Shown: positions 21,101 through 33,100 of the stretch, in pieces | Numbering within the stretch: position 1 is the first letter of the stretch | How the letters are laid out: each line of letters starts with the position of its first letter | DNA from: Lepisosteus oculatus | Taxonomy: Eukaryota; Chordata; Actinopteri; Semionotiformes; Lepisosteidae | Length of the DNA stretch: 64,000 nucleotides | Direction: 5' to 3' | Assembly: GCF_040954835.1 (NCBI RefSeq) | Contig: NC_090703.1 | Coordinates: 12,581,001 to 12,645,000, forward strand | Translations under genes and position numbers: made by a program | The notes under the pieces: generated by a model | The model's database searches: none | What the model was told of the DNA's origin: nothing | Seen by the model: the letters and a program-made list of their open reading frames with translations, nothing else

Positions 21101-24100
21101 ATGCCAGACACAATGGACCCTGTACTGTTTTCTAAGCCTCCTGTGACTACTCCTGGCCTGAAGCATCTGAGACAAGAGCGCCTGTACTTGCAGTTCCTGC
21201 ACAGAATTTCCTCAGGCCTGACTTTCACCCAGGATGTGGTAAAGGAGAGAGGTCCTGACACCCTCTCATATAGCCAAATGGACTTCAGCCGGCTCTTCGA
21301 TGCTTCAGGACTCTTAACAACAACTGCAAAGCTTAAGAATCACACCTCACACAAGAGGGCCACTCCCAGACAGCTCCCTGTCTGTTCTTCAGGATGTGCA
21401 GAGGAATTAAGTAAGAGTTCACTTACAGGGCCAAAAAATACATACACCATTAGCACTCTGCCACCTGAGTTGCCCTCCTTGTTTCCCACAGAGCTGCCTC
21501 CTTCTCTGCACAGTGTGTCTGAACTGAGCACAGTTCAGAGGACAGATTCATGCTTGCTTCAGTCTAACCAAAGTGAAGCCCTCAATGTCTCTAAGAAGGT
21601 GAAAGGAAAGAGGAAGGCAAATGTTTCTGGTTCACTCAAAAAAACAGTTTCTGATGATTGCATCAGCAGCAGCAGCAAGTGGGATGAGTTTGTGTTGAAG
21701 AAGCTGACAAAGACCACTGCACAGTGGATAGTGAGCCAGCAGATGCCAGGTCAGAGTGCGAACAAAGCCCGGCTCCAGGACCTGCTCAAACAGCACTATG
21801 GGTCTGCCAGTGCCACGGATCTAGTGTGTGATGAGCCCATGAACATGGAGGATTTCCGCAGGTACCATGATCTCCCCAAGGAGGAGCCAAAGGAGCAAAT
21901 TGTGGACGGCACCCATCCAGAAACACCTCTTCCACTGTACTACAGGCAAGTGAAAAAAACTGACAGCAGAAGCTGTCAGGACACCATGACTCACTTTCCC
22001 ATACTGCATATATTTTAATATACTGAAAGGCATTAAACACACAACAGTGAATAATGGAACCAATAACATCTGTTATGTGTTGCATGTTTCTCATTATGTA
22101 TATTTACATACAGTAAACCTTAGCACAGTGGTTACGAAGAAGCATCTGGGAACCCTTTGGTATGTGTATTTCACACTGTCCAACTGGTATGACGATCAGG
22201 AGTTTACAATGGATGTTTGTGCACAGAAATAAGAAGTCCCACTTTTCATGTTTGTTTTCCTGTTGTGGTAGATAGAACAGTCACTAGGCACTGTAGAATC
22301 ACGCTGTCTAGTGATTCTAAGTACTCTTTACATTTACCTCTCCTTCCACCTTCTGTGCTCCAGAGTGCCTGGGTTCTGCCTGCTCCCCACCCAACCTGAT
22401 GAGCCAGGAGGAAATAATTGGACTGCAGACAATGTCAAGGTTAGGCATCTGGAGCCCCCACAGCCACCGCGTCTCCAGGATAGACTGAATCCCCGGGCAG
22501 GAAGATATGTCTACCACACTGACAACTCATTTGAACAGGAGCTCTATTCTGGTAAGGGCCCCAACTAGCTCTGTTGGTAGAGCATGAGACTCATAATCTC
22601 AGTGAAGTGGGTTTGTGTCCCATGTTGGGCACCAGGCCCTCCATGTTGGAGGTTGGGCACAAGGCTAACAACCCTCTCCTATCAAAAACTAATGTTACAG
22701 TTACAGCAACAGGATGTTGCTGTCCCTACATGCCGGAAGGCATAGTGGGCAAAGAGCCATCTATTCTGGTATAACCTCGTGACTTGATCTCATTCATGAG
22801 ATAGTATAAGTGTGGCTCTATGTCTCCTTTGCTTTGTCTGTTTTTCTGTGTGAATTCAGAGATCTCCAGGCAAGTACACCAACATGATGGAAGACAGAGG
22901 GATAGGATAATAATGGACAACAACTCGGAATACCAGAAACACCTCCAGGACCGTTTTCCCCGTGGTCCTGAGGAATGGAGTAAAATCGGGGCAGGAATCC
23001 GCCCCCCAAAAAGAACAGGTCAGGATGTACCCTTATAAGAACCTGAGACCATCAGCGTGAATACACTAAAAGATAACACATTCTATTACCTTGCAGAGAA
23101 ACCTTTATAATACTTCTTTCAGATACATTCACCCATTTTCTAACCACTTCGTACAATTTAAGGTTGCAGGAGAGCCAGAGCCCATCCCGACAAACAACAA
23201 GTGCAAGGCAGGATACACCCTGGACAGGACCCAAGTCCATTGCAGTTGAACACACAGACACAAACACGCACAGTGGGCCAGTTTTCCCAGATGCCAGTTC
23301 ATTTATGTCTTTGGACTATGTGAAGGAACCTGAGCATTTAAAGGGAAACCCCCAAACACAGAAAGAACATAGATGCTTTATTGTCCACTTCTGTGGACAT
23401 TTGTCTTTGGCATCTCCCACAGACGTACAGAACACACACAAGCAAAACATAAGAGTCACATAAAATCACAATGACAGTATGTGATAGATACATACATAGA
23501 TGGATGAATAAATAGGTGGAGGAGGGAATACATTTACATACATCTCCACACAAATAGCACCCCAGAATTGAACTAAGGGCCCCAGTGCTGCAAGGCAACA
23601 ATTCTAACTACCTTGCCACCCTCTCTTTCAGATACAGTGCTTCCCAAAACAAAACTTGTACGTACTGTTTCAAACTCCACAACAAAAGCCTCTTACCCTC
23701 CTTTAATTATGTCAACATCTATAAATGAACACATTGTAATAACATGTTTATATAAGCCTACTGTTATTCAAAGACTACAATCACAGTTAAAGAAAGGGGC
23801 CAGTTGGCTCACTTCATTCTGTATCTTCCTGCAGCAATTCTGAAGCCTGAGAAAGGGGCCAGGCGATGGGTTAGCCTGCCCAGCCCGGCTGACTATGCCA
23901 TGGAGAGAGGACTGCAGCCCCCCGACTACAGCGGTCAGGACACTATCCTGCCTGGCACGCTTAGAAAGCAGCCCCAGAGCTGCCCCCCACAAGAGCGCCA
24001 CGCACTGCGGTACATGGTGGAGGAGTGGAGGAAGGCCTGGAAACTCAGTGGGTGACCTTTCTTTCTTTGCTGTCTGTTTGTCTCTGTCAATAAGACAGCG

Positions 24101-27100
24101 AATATTATAGTTAGGGGTGAAATTCATACCTACCCAGAATATTTAGTGGCTTTATCTTTTTCTCAGTGGTAAGATTGAGAATGAATTAAAGATAGTAAAT
24201 TCTGTGTGTTGCCAAATACTTCCCATTAGTGACCCGATGGCAGAATGTGACGATTGAAGGGCTCAAGAGGAACCTCAGTGACCTTCACTATCACGTGCGC
24301 ATCATTGCCATAGCAACTTGTGCCTCTGGAGCTGTGAACAGGCCCAGTATGGGTCAGGAATCGACTGCAACAGGTTAGGCTTCTTTGTGCCCACTTCGAC
24401 GTAGTCTAGTGAAAATTCCTTATGCACTTTATGTGGACTAATTTAGGAAGAGCAAAATTCAGTTCTGAATATCTGATTTTCACTGTCTTTCTTCTTCATA
24501 TCTTCTAACTACTTGTAAGTGTTCAGTTATTTGTTAAGTCCTGTGGATCGGATAAAATAAACTAGTGAAACTATATCTGCTGGAAGGAAATCTATATTAG
24601 CCTGTAGATGAAATGGTTTAAAATCATTTTATGTTTTTCTTACTTTCGTCTTAGCTTTGTAGGCTCCTAAGTGTCAGCAGACAGAGTTTAGGTATAATAG
24701 CCCATGCCTGTGAGGGTATGTCCCTGGAGTACTCAGGAGCTGACTGTTTTTCTTCCAGCTCCATTTTGGAGGCCCAGGGATGTTCAGGTTGTGCCAGAAG
24801 AGCTGCAGCCTCTCCTGCTGTCAGCCCTAGAGGACCCCAGCGACAGAGTGCGTCTGGCAGCTGCCCTGTGCCAGTATGTCATGGGAACAGCTAACAGGCA
24901 GGCTAGGAACATTCTTCACAGTGTGCTTCAGCAAGGTGAGAAGGGGTGACTGATTAGAATGAAAGCACTTTTAACACCTGAGACCATCTCATTTGGTATG
25001 AAAAAAGCATTTAGTCTCTTCGGCTTCTGTTATAGAAGTCATATTCCGTGCAACAAATTCAAGACAATATCCAATCTGCACACAAATACTGTATGTCACA
25101 TTACTCTGTCTGCTCTGTTGAATAAACAGTTAACACAATGAAAACTGCAACCACTTGGACTCAGGATACAGAATTGCCGCTGTTAATGTTAATGTTGATC
25201 TTATACATCTGCATTAATTGCACTGTGATTTATGTCATTATATTTCTACTGTATATCAGTAAATGCAGAGTTTGGTGATCTTCATGCATTTGGCAGGTGC
25301 AACTCTGTAGTTTTATCAAGCTTATCAGTTCATTAAATGTTTTCTGAGCTAATAGTTAATTACTAAGAGTTAGTGTTACTTTCCTTATTATTTTTTTTTA
25401 ATTCAGTTTCGTTTGGACAGGAAAACAATAATTTTAATATTATTTTTTTTAATATTTAATATTTAGAAGAACTCTAGCCTATGATTGAAATATGTTCTGT
25501 CTTCTTAGATTATCTGCAAAGAGTGAAGAAGGCAAAAATCCATACACACACGCTGAAATAAAAAAAGAGATGAGCTGAAGTAGAATAATAAAGTGTGTTT
25601 GTCCTGAAGATTTGGCAGGTGTGGGCGCAGACAGCTGGGCTGCCGCTCAGTGCCTGGCACTGGAGGGAGACACCAGCATAGCTGTCATACAGAGGCTCCT
25701 CTCTCAGCTGTACGAAGGCGAAGCACATAGTGACAGAGAACAAGCCACTGTCCTGCTGGCCAGCCTCAGCAAGAGCACTGTGTGTACCTCCCCATGGTTG
25801 TTTTTTTCTGTTTTATAGTACCACCGTATTTTCTGATATTCAAAACAAAATGCAGTGTGAGCTACCCTAAGTGTCTGAACTTTAATTCTGCTGCATTGAT
25901 TGTAATGTGATTTACATAACAGGAATACACTGCTCAGGAGCAAGATTTACATTTCCCATCATTGTTCTTTTGCATCAGTAATAGCAGAGTTTGATGTCCT
26001 TTATCTATCTGGCAGGTGAAATTCAGTGGAATTCACTAAAGTGTCTTTTGATGCACAGGATATTAAACATTTATACTGTTAACATGCTATACGTAAAATG
26101 GTGAGTTCATGTTTAGAAAGTAATTAAAAGTAAATGAAAATCTTTCTATTTAATATGATTTTAACTACATCAGCTCTTTTTCATCCTTGCTCTTACTTTC
26201 AGACTTTAGTGCGCTCCCTGCTGGCTGAGAAGCTGAACAGTGGAAACTGGAGAGACAGAGCCGTGTCCTGTAACACCATCGCAGGTCTCAGTGGGCCCAT
26301 CAATAAGGTAGGGCCTTTTGCACTGTTATCTTGAATCTAATACAAAGCATGTAACTTAAGAGATTTTCATGCTTAAATATACATTCCACTGAGTTAATTC
26401 CTCTTTATTCTGTTCATGCGCATCGAGTCATTCTACACAAAAATAATAATAAAAAAACCTTGGTCTCTGCATTAAAGGAGAAAGTATCAAAACTAAGTAA
26501 GCAAAACTAAACCTTATTATTAAAGATTAAAACCTCCATCCAGCCTTAAAACAGTAAACGTGCTTAATAAAAAACAGAATGATCACATCTCATATACTGT
26601 AAAGATGTAAACTTGTACGTACGTACGTAGATGTTTACATGATCAAATTTAATTTTAGCCTGCACACAAAAGTTATCACGCACAAATGATTATATTTACA
26701 TCTCATTCAGATGTTTTTGCAGCATTTTAGGACAACCTCCTATGGAAAGCTCTTATGTGTGGTTGTGTTTTAGGACATAGCTAACAAGCTAGTATTCCTG
26801 ATGTGGAATGATTGGAACAGGAACGTGCGCCTGGCTGCTGCTCGGGCACTAGGAAAGATGGAGCTGGGCAAGGAAGTGCACAATGAACTCAGGTATGGCA
26901 TGGTCATGGGCTAGGAGGACAGACTGGTCACAAGGTTACTGGATTGAGCTATTTCTCTCGGTGAAAAAAAAAGAGATGCTGATGGTGGTTTTTGGAATTG
27001 ATCCTGATGATCTTTTCAGGAAAAAGCTGGAAGAAGCCCCCCCCAGCTGGCGTGTAGAGGCGCTGTCTCTCCTGGCTCAGCTGGAAATCATGACAGCTAA

Positions 27101-29696
27101 GCTGCTACCAGCATTCCTGTGCTGCCTCAGCGATGACTATGCAGCTGTGCGCAAACAGGCTTGTCAGACTGCTGCTGCGCTCGGTATAAAGGATGAAATG
27201 GTGAGGGCTGGACTGGGCTCAGATTAACAAAAGTTCAGCAAATTAAATTCACTGAATAAATAAGGTGAAACTGCAGATTCCATGTTTGAATAACTAGAAA
27301 CTCTACTAGGATAATCTCTTAGCTTAGAATTCTGTATATTTATTTTTGTTTGCAATAAAGATTAATAACATTTTTATGGTTGATTGACAGACTATTCTTA
27401 GGACAAGAGAAAAATGAAAATAAAACTGCAAGATAATTTCATTCTCATTTGTATAACTTTATGTACATTAGTAATCAGGTTGAGACTAATGTAAAACTGG
27501 GACAAAATATTCTAAATATTTTTTTTTAATATATTTCTCCCCCAATTCTAGGTTTTAAATCATCTGATTCATTTGATGCAGACTGACCCACTGTGGGAAG
27601 TTAGAGTCAGAGCCATTTCTGGTGAGATAAGACATTTACTGTGCAATATGACCAAAACTTGGGAAAATTTAAAGCGGTTTATCTGCGTTTACTGTAGAAT
27701 AACACCTTTGATATTTAGAATCAACAGGTGTCTTTTTAACAGTCTAATCTTTCACTGTTAAAATTATGCAAACCACACTGCCCAAGCTAAATTCCAGTTC
27801 AGGCTTTCTTGGTCTAGCCTACGCAAATCCCACCCGTGAATTAAGAAGAAGTTTATTTCTTTCAAACCTTACTTACTGCATGGTGGAGCTGTTGGCACAG
27901 AATATGTGCCCTTTAACATATAGATGTGGGATCTACTGTAGTTGATGAGTGGAACACCCAACCTCCCAACTGTATTGGTATCCCCCTAGATGAAAAGTCA
28001 TATTCAAAATCCACAATATTAATTAAATGCATAATTAAAACTTTTTACCTATTTTGCCCAAGACTTACAACTCCTGTTACATTCTGCTGTATCCTTGTTT
28101 TTATATAATTGGATTTTGCTCATCACCAAACCTCCAAGGCCTGTTCTGCACAGCCACAGTTTTCAGGCTGGAGGCAGGCCCAACACTGATTGAGACTTTA
28201 GAGACGGGGAAGCCAGTCACTTTCATAGTGGTGTGCCACAAGCCAGCAGCAGCTGTTGGATTGTGCTAAAGGAAAAGTGGAGTATGTTTGGATTTAGGGT
28301 TTCTGATGTAGTTAATTTTCCCTCACTCCTGTGTGTCAGCCCTGGGTAAGATTGGCTGTCTGACACCTGCTGTCCAGGAGCACCTCCTCTGGGCACTACA
28401 CCATGAGGAGGAGCCCAGGGTTCGTATCGCCACATGTGATGCCATCAAAGCCCTGTGTGTAAGTGGGCCTGAGCTACAGCACTTCTTGCAGGAACGCCTT
28501 ATCCTTGAGGCCAACCCAGAGGTACAGAGGTAAGGCATACACATGGACTAATAATAATTGCAATCCTTATATGGTAAGAATGTATTTTGCATACCCCTTT
28601 AAAAGGCAAGCACTATTTAATTTCCATTCCAATATTTGTATTTGTACAAAATAATCTCTTTGAGGGGCACATTTCCAGGCATATTCAATTTCATATTGCC
28701 ATGCTGCGGTATAACTCCATTTGTATATCCTTTCTCTGCAGGAAAATTGCTGATGTCCTAAGAACATATGGCTGTAGTCTGAATAATGACAAGGATACGA
28801 TCTGTAAAATCAAGGAACAGGTAGCTTCTTCTTACGATTGTGCTAGAACCTAAAAAAACTGGAAGAAACAAAATACTACTCAGCTGTAAAGAGTGTTTGT
28901 TATTTAAACGGTAGCCTATTTCCTCTCTAAAGGTAGACAAACTGTGCACAAAAGGTGTCATCACTCAGAAGGTTCTCATGCTGGAGGAGCTGGAGGAAAC
29001 ACACATGCAGCAGAAACGACACCTTGACCTGGCCAGCGATCCAGGCAGACAGTTCACACACACAGACATGGCTCGGTTGCTGGAGGACTCGTACACAGGT
29101 CAGCGAAACTAGGAAGAAAACACAAGGCCGCACAATTGTTCCAACTCATTTTTGAAAGAATATGTTCAACTTTAACACGACTCACAGAAAATAAACCATA
29201 TCTCTTCCAGAACATCATAACCCACAGCCCACTACCCTGCCACCTGATTCAAGGCAGTCTACTGATGAGACCAAAACCCAGGTGCCACATCCTTTTTCTG
29301 TTTCTGTACTCCATTCATCTGTTTGTTCCCATTTCCATCAAAGTGACATATATTTTGAAGATAACGGGAGCCAAGTTTCACTTGTTTTTCAAGTCTATTT
29401 GGAGCTACAGATAGAGTATTGTCATATTTTTTATCACAATAAAAAAAATATCCTTTTCATTCAAACAGCAAAGTGTGAATCGTGTCACTGAATTTCTCCA
29501 TGCTTTCAGTCCTTTTCAGATACCTTCCGGTCTTCAAGCCCAGCTACAGGAGATTCTATTACTACACCACAGGGACACCTCTCCATTGAATTCCATGTCT
29601 AATTACACAAACAAAGAGGATCAACTTCTCCTTCAGGCATGTGTCAACAAGAAGGATCTACTGTACACACAATTGTTCTCTGGACAGTTACGATAA
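21101..29696 (+). CDS. heatr4: HEAT repeat-containing protein 4, 16 coding exons
   Basis: Exons: 21101-21945, 22364-22551, 22860-23018, 23835-24047, 24230-24373, 24759-24935, 25619-25779, 26203-26307, 26774-26892, 27020-27200, 27552-27621, 28340-28529, 28742-28820, 28933-29098, 29211-29392, 29469-29696. Phases agree throughout and give about 1068 residues (human HEATR4 is about 1026). The first exon encodes a long, Ser/Thr-rich N-terminal region. From about residue 470 to 930 there are HEAT-type helical repeats, for example LEDPSDRVRLAAALCQY, WNDWNRNVRLAAARALGKM and HHEEEPRVRIATCDAIKALC. The precise function is unknown; human expression is mainly testicular. Intron 1 uses a GC donor. The ATG at 21101 is the first in frame in this exon; 21113 is an alternative. 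The donor at 29392 is weak, so a read-through ending near 29491 is possible. The poly(A) signal AATAAA is at 29757. Confidence 0.9.
22558..22634 (+). repeat. tRNA-Lys-like sequence, probable SINE head or tRNA pseudogene
   Basis: These 77 bases align along the whole tRNA-Lys cloverleaf: acceptor GCCCCAA, D arm TAGCTCTGTTGGTAGAGC, anticodon arm GAGACTCATAATCTC, T arm and TTGGGC. They end in ACCA, which nuclear tRNA genes do not encode. The anticodon loop reads CAT where lysine tRNA has CTT. Both internal promoter boxes carry substitutions (box B is GGTTTGTGTCC). Partly duplicated sequence follows to about 22760. The piece begins seven bases after the heatr4 exon 2 boundary. Confidence 0.7.
23125..23625 (+). 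repeat. Dispersed fish repeat with an internal insertion
   Basis: This copy of the family seen at 1678-2022 lies in heatr4 intron 3. Diagnostic phrases are CACCCATTTTCTAACCACTT, GATACACCCTGGACAGGACC and GTCTTTGGACTATGTGAAGG. The final part, GGCCCCAGTGCTGCAAGGCA, resumes only after an unrelated block of about 180 bp (about 23372-23545, starting GCTTTATTGTCCACTTCTG). Confidence 0.7.
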
Positions 29697-29756
29697 TTTA
29701 AGATGGCATAAATCATGAAAAACAATCTCATTAAAAAAAATCTTAAGTAATATTTG

Positions 29757-29762
29757 AATAAA
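29757..29762 (+). terminator. heatr4 poly(A) signal AATAAA
   Basis: It is a canonical hexamer 61 bases after the heatr4 stop codon and the only one close to it. It implies a very short 3' UTR. Confidence 0.65.
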
Positions 29763-29802
29763 TGGACTGTACCAGCAAAGCAATAGTTAAAACTGCATGG
29801 GA

Positions 29803-29808
29803 TTTATT
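29803..29808 (-). terminator. haus2 poly(A) signal AATAAA (minus strand)
   Basis: The plus strand reads TTTATT, so the minus strand has AATAAA about 330 bases downstream of the haus2 stop. It faces the heatr4 signal at 29757, with 40 bp between the hexamers. Confidence 0.55.
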
Positions 29809-30137
29809 TATAAAAGAGATTAATAAGAAGACATTTTAAAATATCATTAGCCAATAAGCATGAGTCATAACAGTGGAAACCGTAAAATGTATTAATACAG
29901 AATATCAAGGAACATACCGTTGGTTAAAAAAAGTCTTCCTCTTGATTGTTTTTAAGGCTAAAGATGTGGTCCCAAATTACTTATTGTAAACACAATGCTA
30001 ACACTTCAATTATGAGTAGTAGTCAGTAATAAGTAAAAGTAATAAGTGTACAAAAACTATGAATATCCTGTTTTAAACTGATTCCTGTATTAATGATGAT
30101 AATACTAGAGGTGCTTAGAAGTATATTTTCTGCATTG

Positions 30138-33100
30138 TTAGTGTTTTTCTGGTGATTGTTTTGGGGCATTAATCTGTAGATCCTTCCACTGTAGAATTTG
30201 CTTAGACAGCTCTTCCACATCTGATACCAAAGACAGAAGCCGAGTGAGAGCATTATCCTGTGGGGGAGAAAAAAAGGATTCCTACTTATATCAACATTCA
30301 GAGACAAACATTGTTAAGGCTCTACCTAAATTGTTGTATAAATATACTCTACTGGAAGCAAAGAAGGAAAAATACAGAAAAGGTAATTATATTTATTAAA
30401 TAAGTGCATTCATTTTTAAAAACTTCAACTGAATTATTTTCAGAAAATTAATTAAGACAACTTTAAGTAATGTAAAACCTCTGTAACATTAAGGATTTTT
30501 ACTATGCTTTTGTTTTCACAGAAAATAATCTTGGGGAAACTTGTTTGCAAAACAGCCTCTGTGATTAGAATTGTTTTTCAAACTGTACTTCCTTATAATA
30601 CGTTAATAGTTCCCCAAAAGTTCTTCTGTATTTCAGAACACCTTTATAGATTAAAAACAAGCCAAATTCCACTACTCTCAACGTTACAATTAAATAGCAA
30701 ATGTGTGACTTGCTATCAACATCACATCAGTCTCACCATTTGTATGCATATCTGTATTAACTGACTGTTTTTGTCCTAATGTGTCTTTGCAGAAAAGAGA
30801 AAAGTGGAGTATAGTTAAATATGCTTAGTTTTGTCCTGCTTTCCAAAAGATTGGTTGTCTCACTAAATGTAGAATACAAGGTACCACATCCAAGATTCTG
30901 AGTGATCAAAATGCATGGATATTTTGTCAATTTGGGGTTCCAGAGAGAAGTCAGGAAAAACAAACATTGCAAATCCCATCATCTGACATCATGCATCGAC
31001 AGGTGAACATCAAGCACAGAGATTCTATATCATGCAGAGTTACTGTTTGCTCAAGTTGCATCATGCATTTTACAATAAGAAATGTACATTGCAAAATATT
31101 TAATAATAATAATTCCTTAGTTTATATAGCTCTTTCCTGGACAATCCACTCAAAGCGTACAGTGTGCCAGTACGCTCCCTTCACACCAGCTATATGAAAT
31201 CACAAACTTAGCAGGGCCCTAGCTGTTATGCTTTTCACTCCCCTTTGGATTTTTGTCTTCACTTTTGCAATGCTGCAGCTATAAATGAATTCCTGATGGT
31301 GATACTTGTTATTTTAGAATACAAACATATTTAACACACTGATGTCTTATTTTGATCAATATATTCAGTATCCAAAGAGCATTTCATGCGGTTGTATGCC
31401 TAAGGAACTTTGAGTAACAGATGTAGGGAGAAGTTTTGCTCTTAACTGTAGGATGCGGTAATTTGCCAATTTAGCCAGCAGGAGGAACTGGCTACTAAGA
31501 TGCAGTTTTTGGAACAGCTGTTTGTTACAGGTTGTAAAAAAGGCCTGTCAGAGAAACTGGCCTTCAATATTATTTTGTTGGCTTGGTATTCCTAAGAAAT
31601 AAATTAGGCTCAGATTATGGCCCAGGGATAGTCCTGGTTCTGGAGTGCTGGCATGTCTGCAGGTTTTCATTCAAACCATGCTCTTAACAAGCTCAATCAG
31701 CTCAGTTCTGGTTTAATAGGACCAATGTAAAAGCTTCTCCCATTGTTTTAGGAGCTGGTGCTTTGAAGAAACCTAGAAAACTGGCAGACGCACTGGCCCC
31801 TCCAGGACCAGGGGTGCCCACCCCTGCTATAGCCGCTTGAGATAACTGAATGCACATACCAGGCTGGCCATGGACTGGCCAATGTCAGGAATGGAGCGCG
31901 TTGTCTGCACCCTGCTCTCCAGGTTCTTGATGAAGTCTGCGGCCATACTTACGAGCTGCACCACATACCTGCAGCGGGGAAGATTGTAATATAGGCGCTA
32001 TTTTGGGAAGTCTGACTGCACATTTCACCACACGGATTCAATGGAAACGCCTGTACCCACCCGCCGGGGCGGCTGAGGTGGGCTTGACAGAAACACATTC
32101 ATGTAGGCAGCTGCGTGGGCATGCATAGCCTGCAAAGGAGCAGGTAAAGAGTTATTCCATGCTGAAAGAAAAAGAAAGCTCCACAGCCAAAATGGTAAGT
32201 CTCTTTTCTTTTGCTTTCAGCAAGGAATAAACCCTTACCTGTTCCTTGACAGAAACATGTACCCCCATGAGGATTCTTCTGGCTTGGCAGCTTGTTTGCT
32301 TTCCTGCAGGGGGTGAAGGTTCCCCTCTTATTGCTGTTCCAAGTGAAGCAAGAGAGGTGGCCATCATAATTAAGGGAAGACCCTGGGGCCCCTTTCCTCT
32401 TTTTGACATCCCATTGACATCAGTATCAACGAATAATCTTCTACCAGGTTGTTGCGTTACAGACTTGTCAAGATATCATTCCTGGAAGAAAACTGTTAAA
32501 TTGCAGTTTGTCTTAAACACTGAAGGGCTGCCTCTATACTTGCCTGTGCAGGTTGGCCTCAACGGGCAGATTCTGCTGGCAATGTGGTTTCATCAGCCTT
32601 TGCCAAAGACTCCTACGTTCATGCAATACTTCCTGCAAATGGGAGGTGAACTGCTGCAGGGCTTCAAACTTCTTGGCTGGAGAAACAATAACTTCCATCA
32701 CTGTCCATATCATTTTAAAACAGGCAGCACCGAGACAAGAACTCAAGTCCCAGCTCTTCTTAAAAATGTCAATGTAACCACTGCAGGAGTTAATTTAATA
32801 TTACAAAGACCAAAAAAGTGAAGCATTTAGCTTAATACATTCTTCATATTACTTTAAAGTAAGTGAAGTGAACATTTTGAGCATTAACATCTCGTAAATC
32901 TCTATTAGAAGCCAGAAAAGTATATTCAAGCAACTCTCCTGGAGGAGACTGTATTGCTACCAAGTTGGACATGTACCACCTACAGAGATAAAAGCTGTGG
33001 GTGACCTCAGCTCCCTCTTTTTCTAGCTGTAAGAGTTCCACTTCCAGGCTTTTCTGAAAGCAAGAAAAAACGCACAATGAGAAGCATTCTGTGAAGTACA

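Noticed and set aside
22558-22634. Functional tRNA gene
   Set aside because: The encoded CCA, altered A and B boxes and a changed anticodon point to a retroposed tRNA-like sequence.
29282-29491. heatr4 ending by read-through at about 29491
   Set aside because: Splicing 29392 to 29469 keeps phase and adds a further 75-codon reading frame to a stop. The donor is weak, so this choice is only moderately favoured.
32246-32821. 191-codon plus-strand open frame
   Set aside because: It runs antisense through a haus2 exon and repeat sequence and resembles no known protein.
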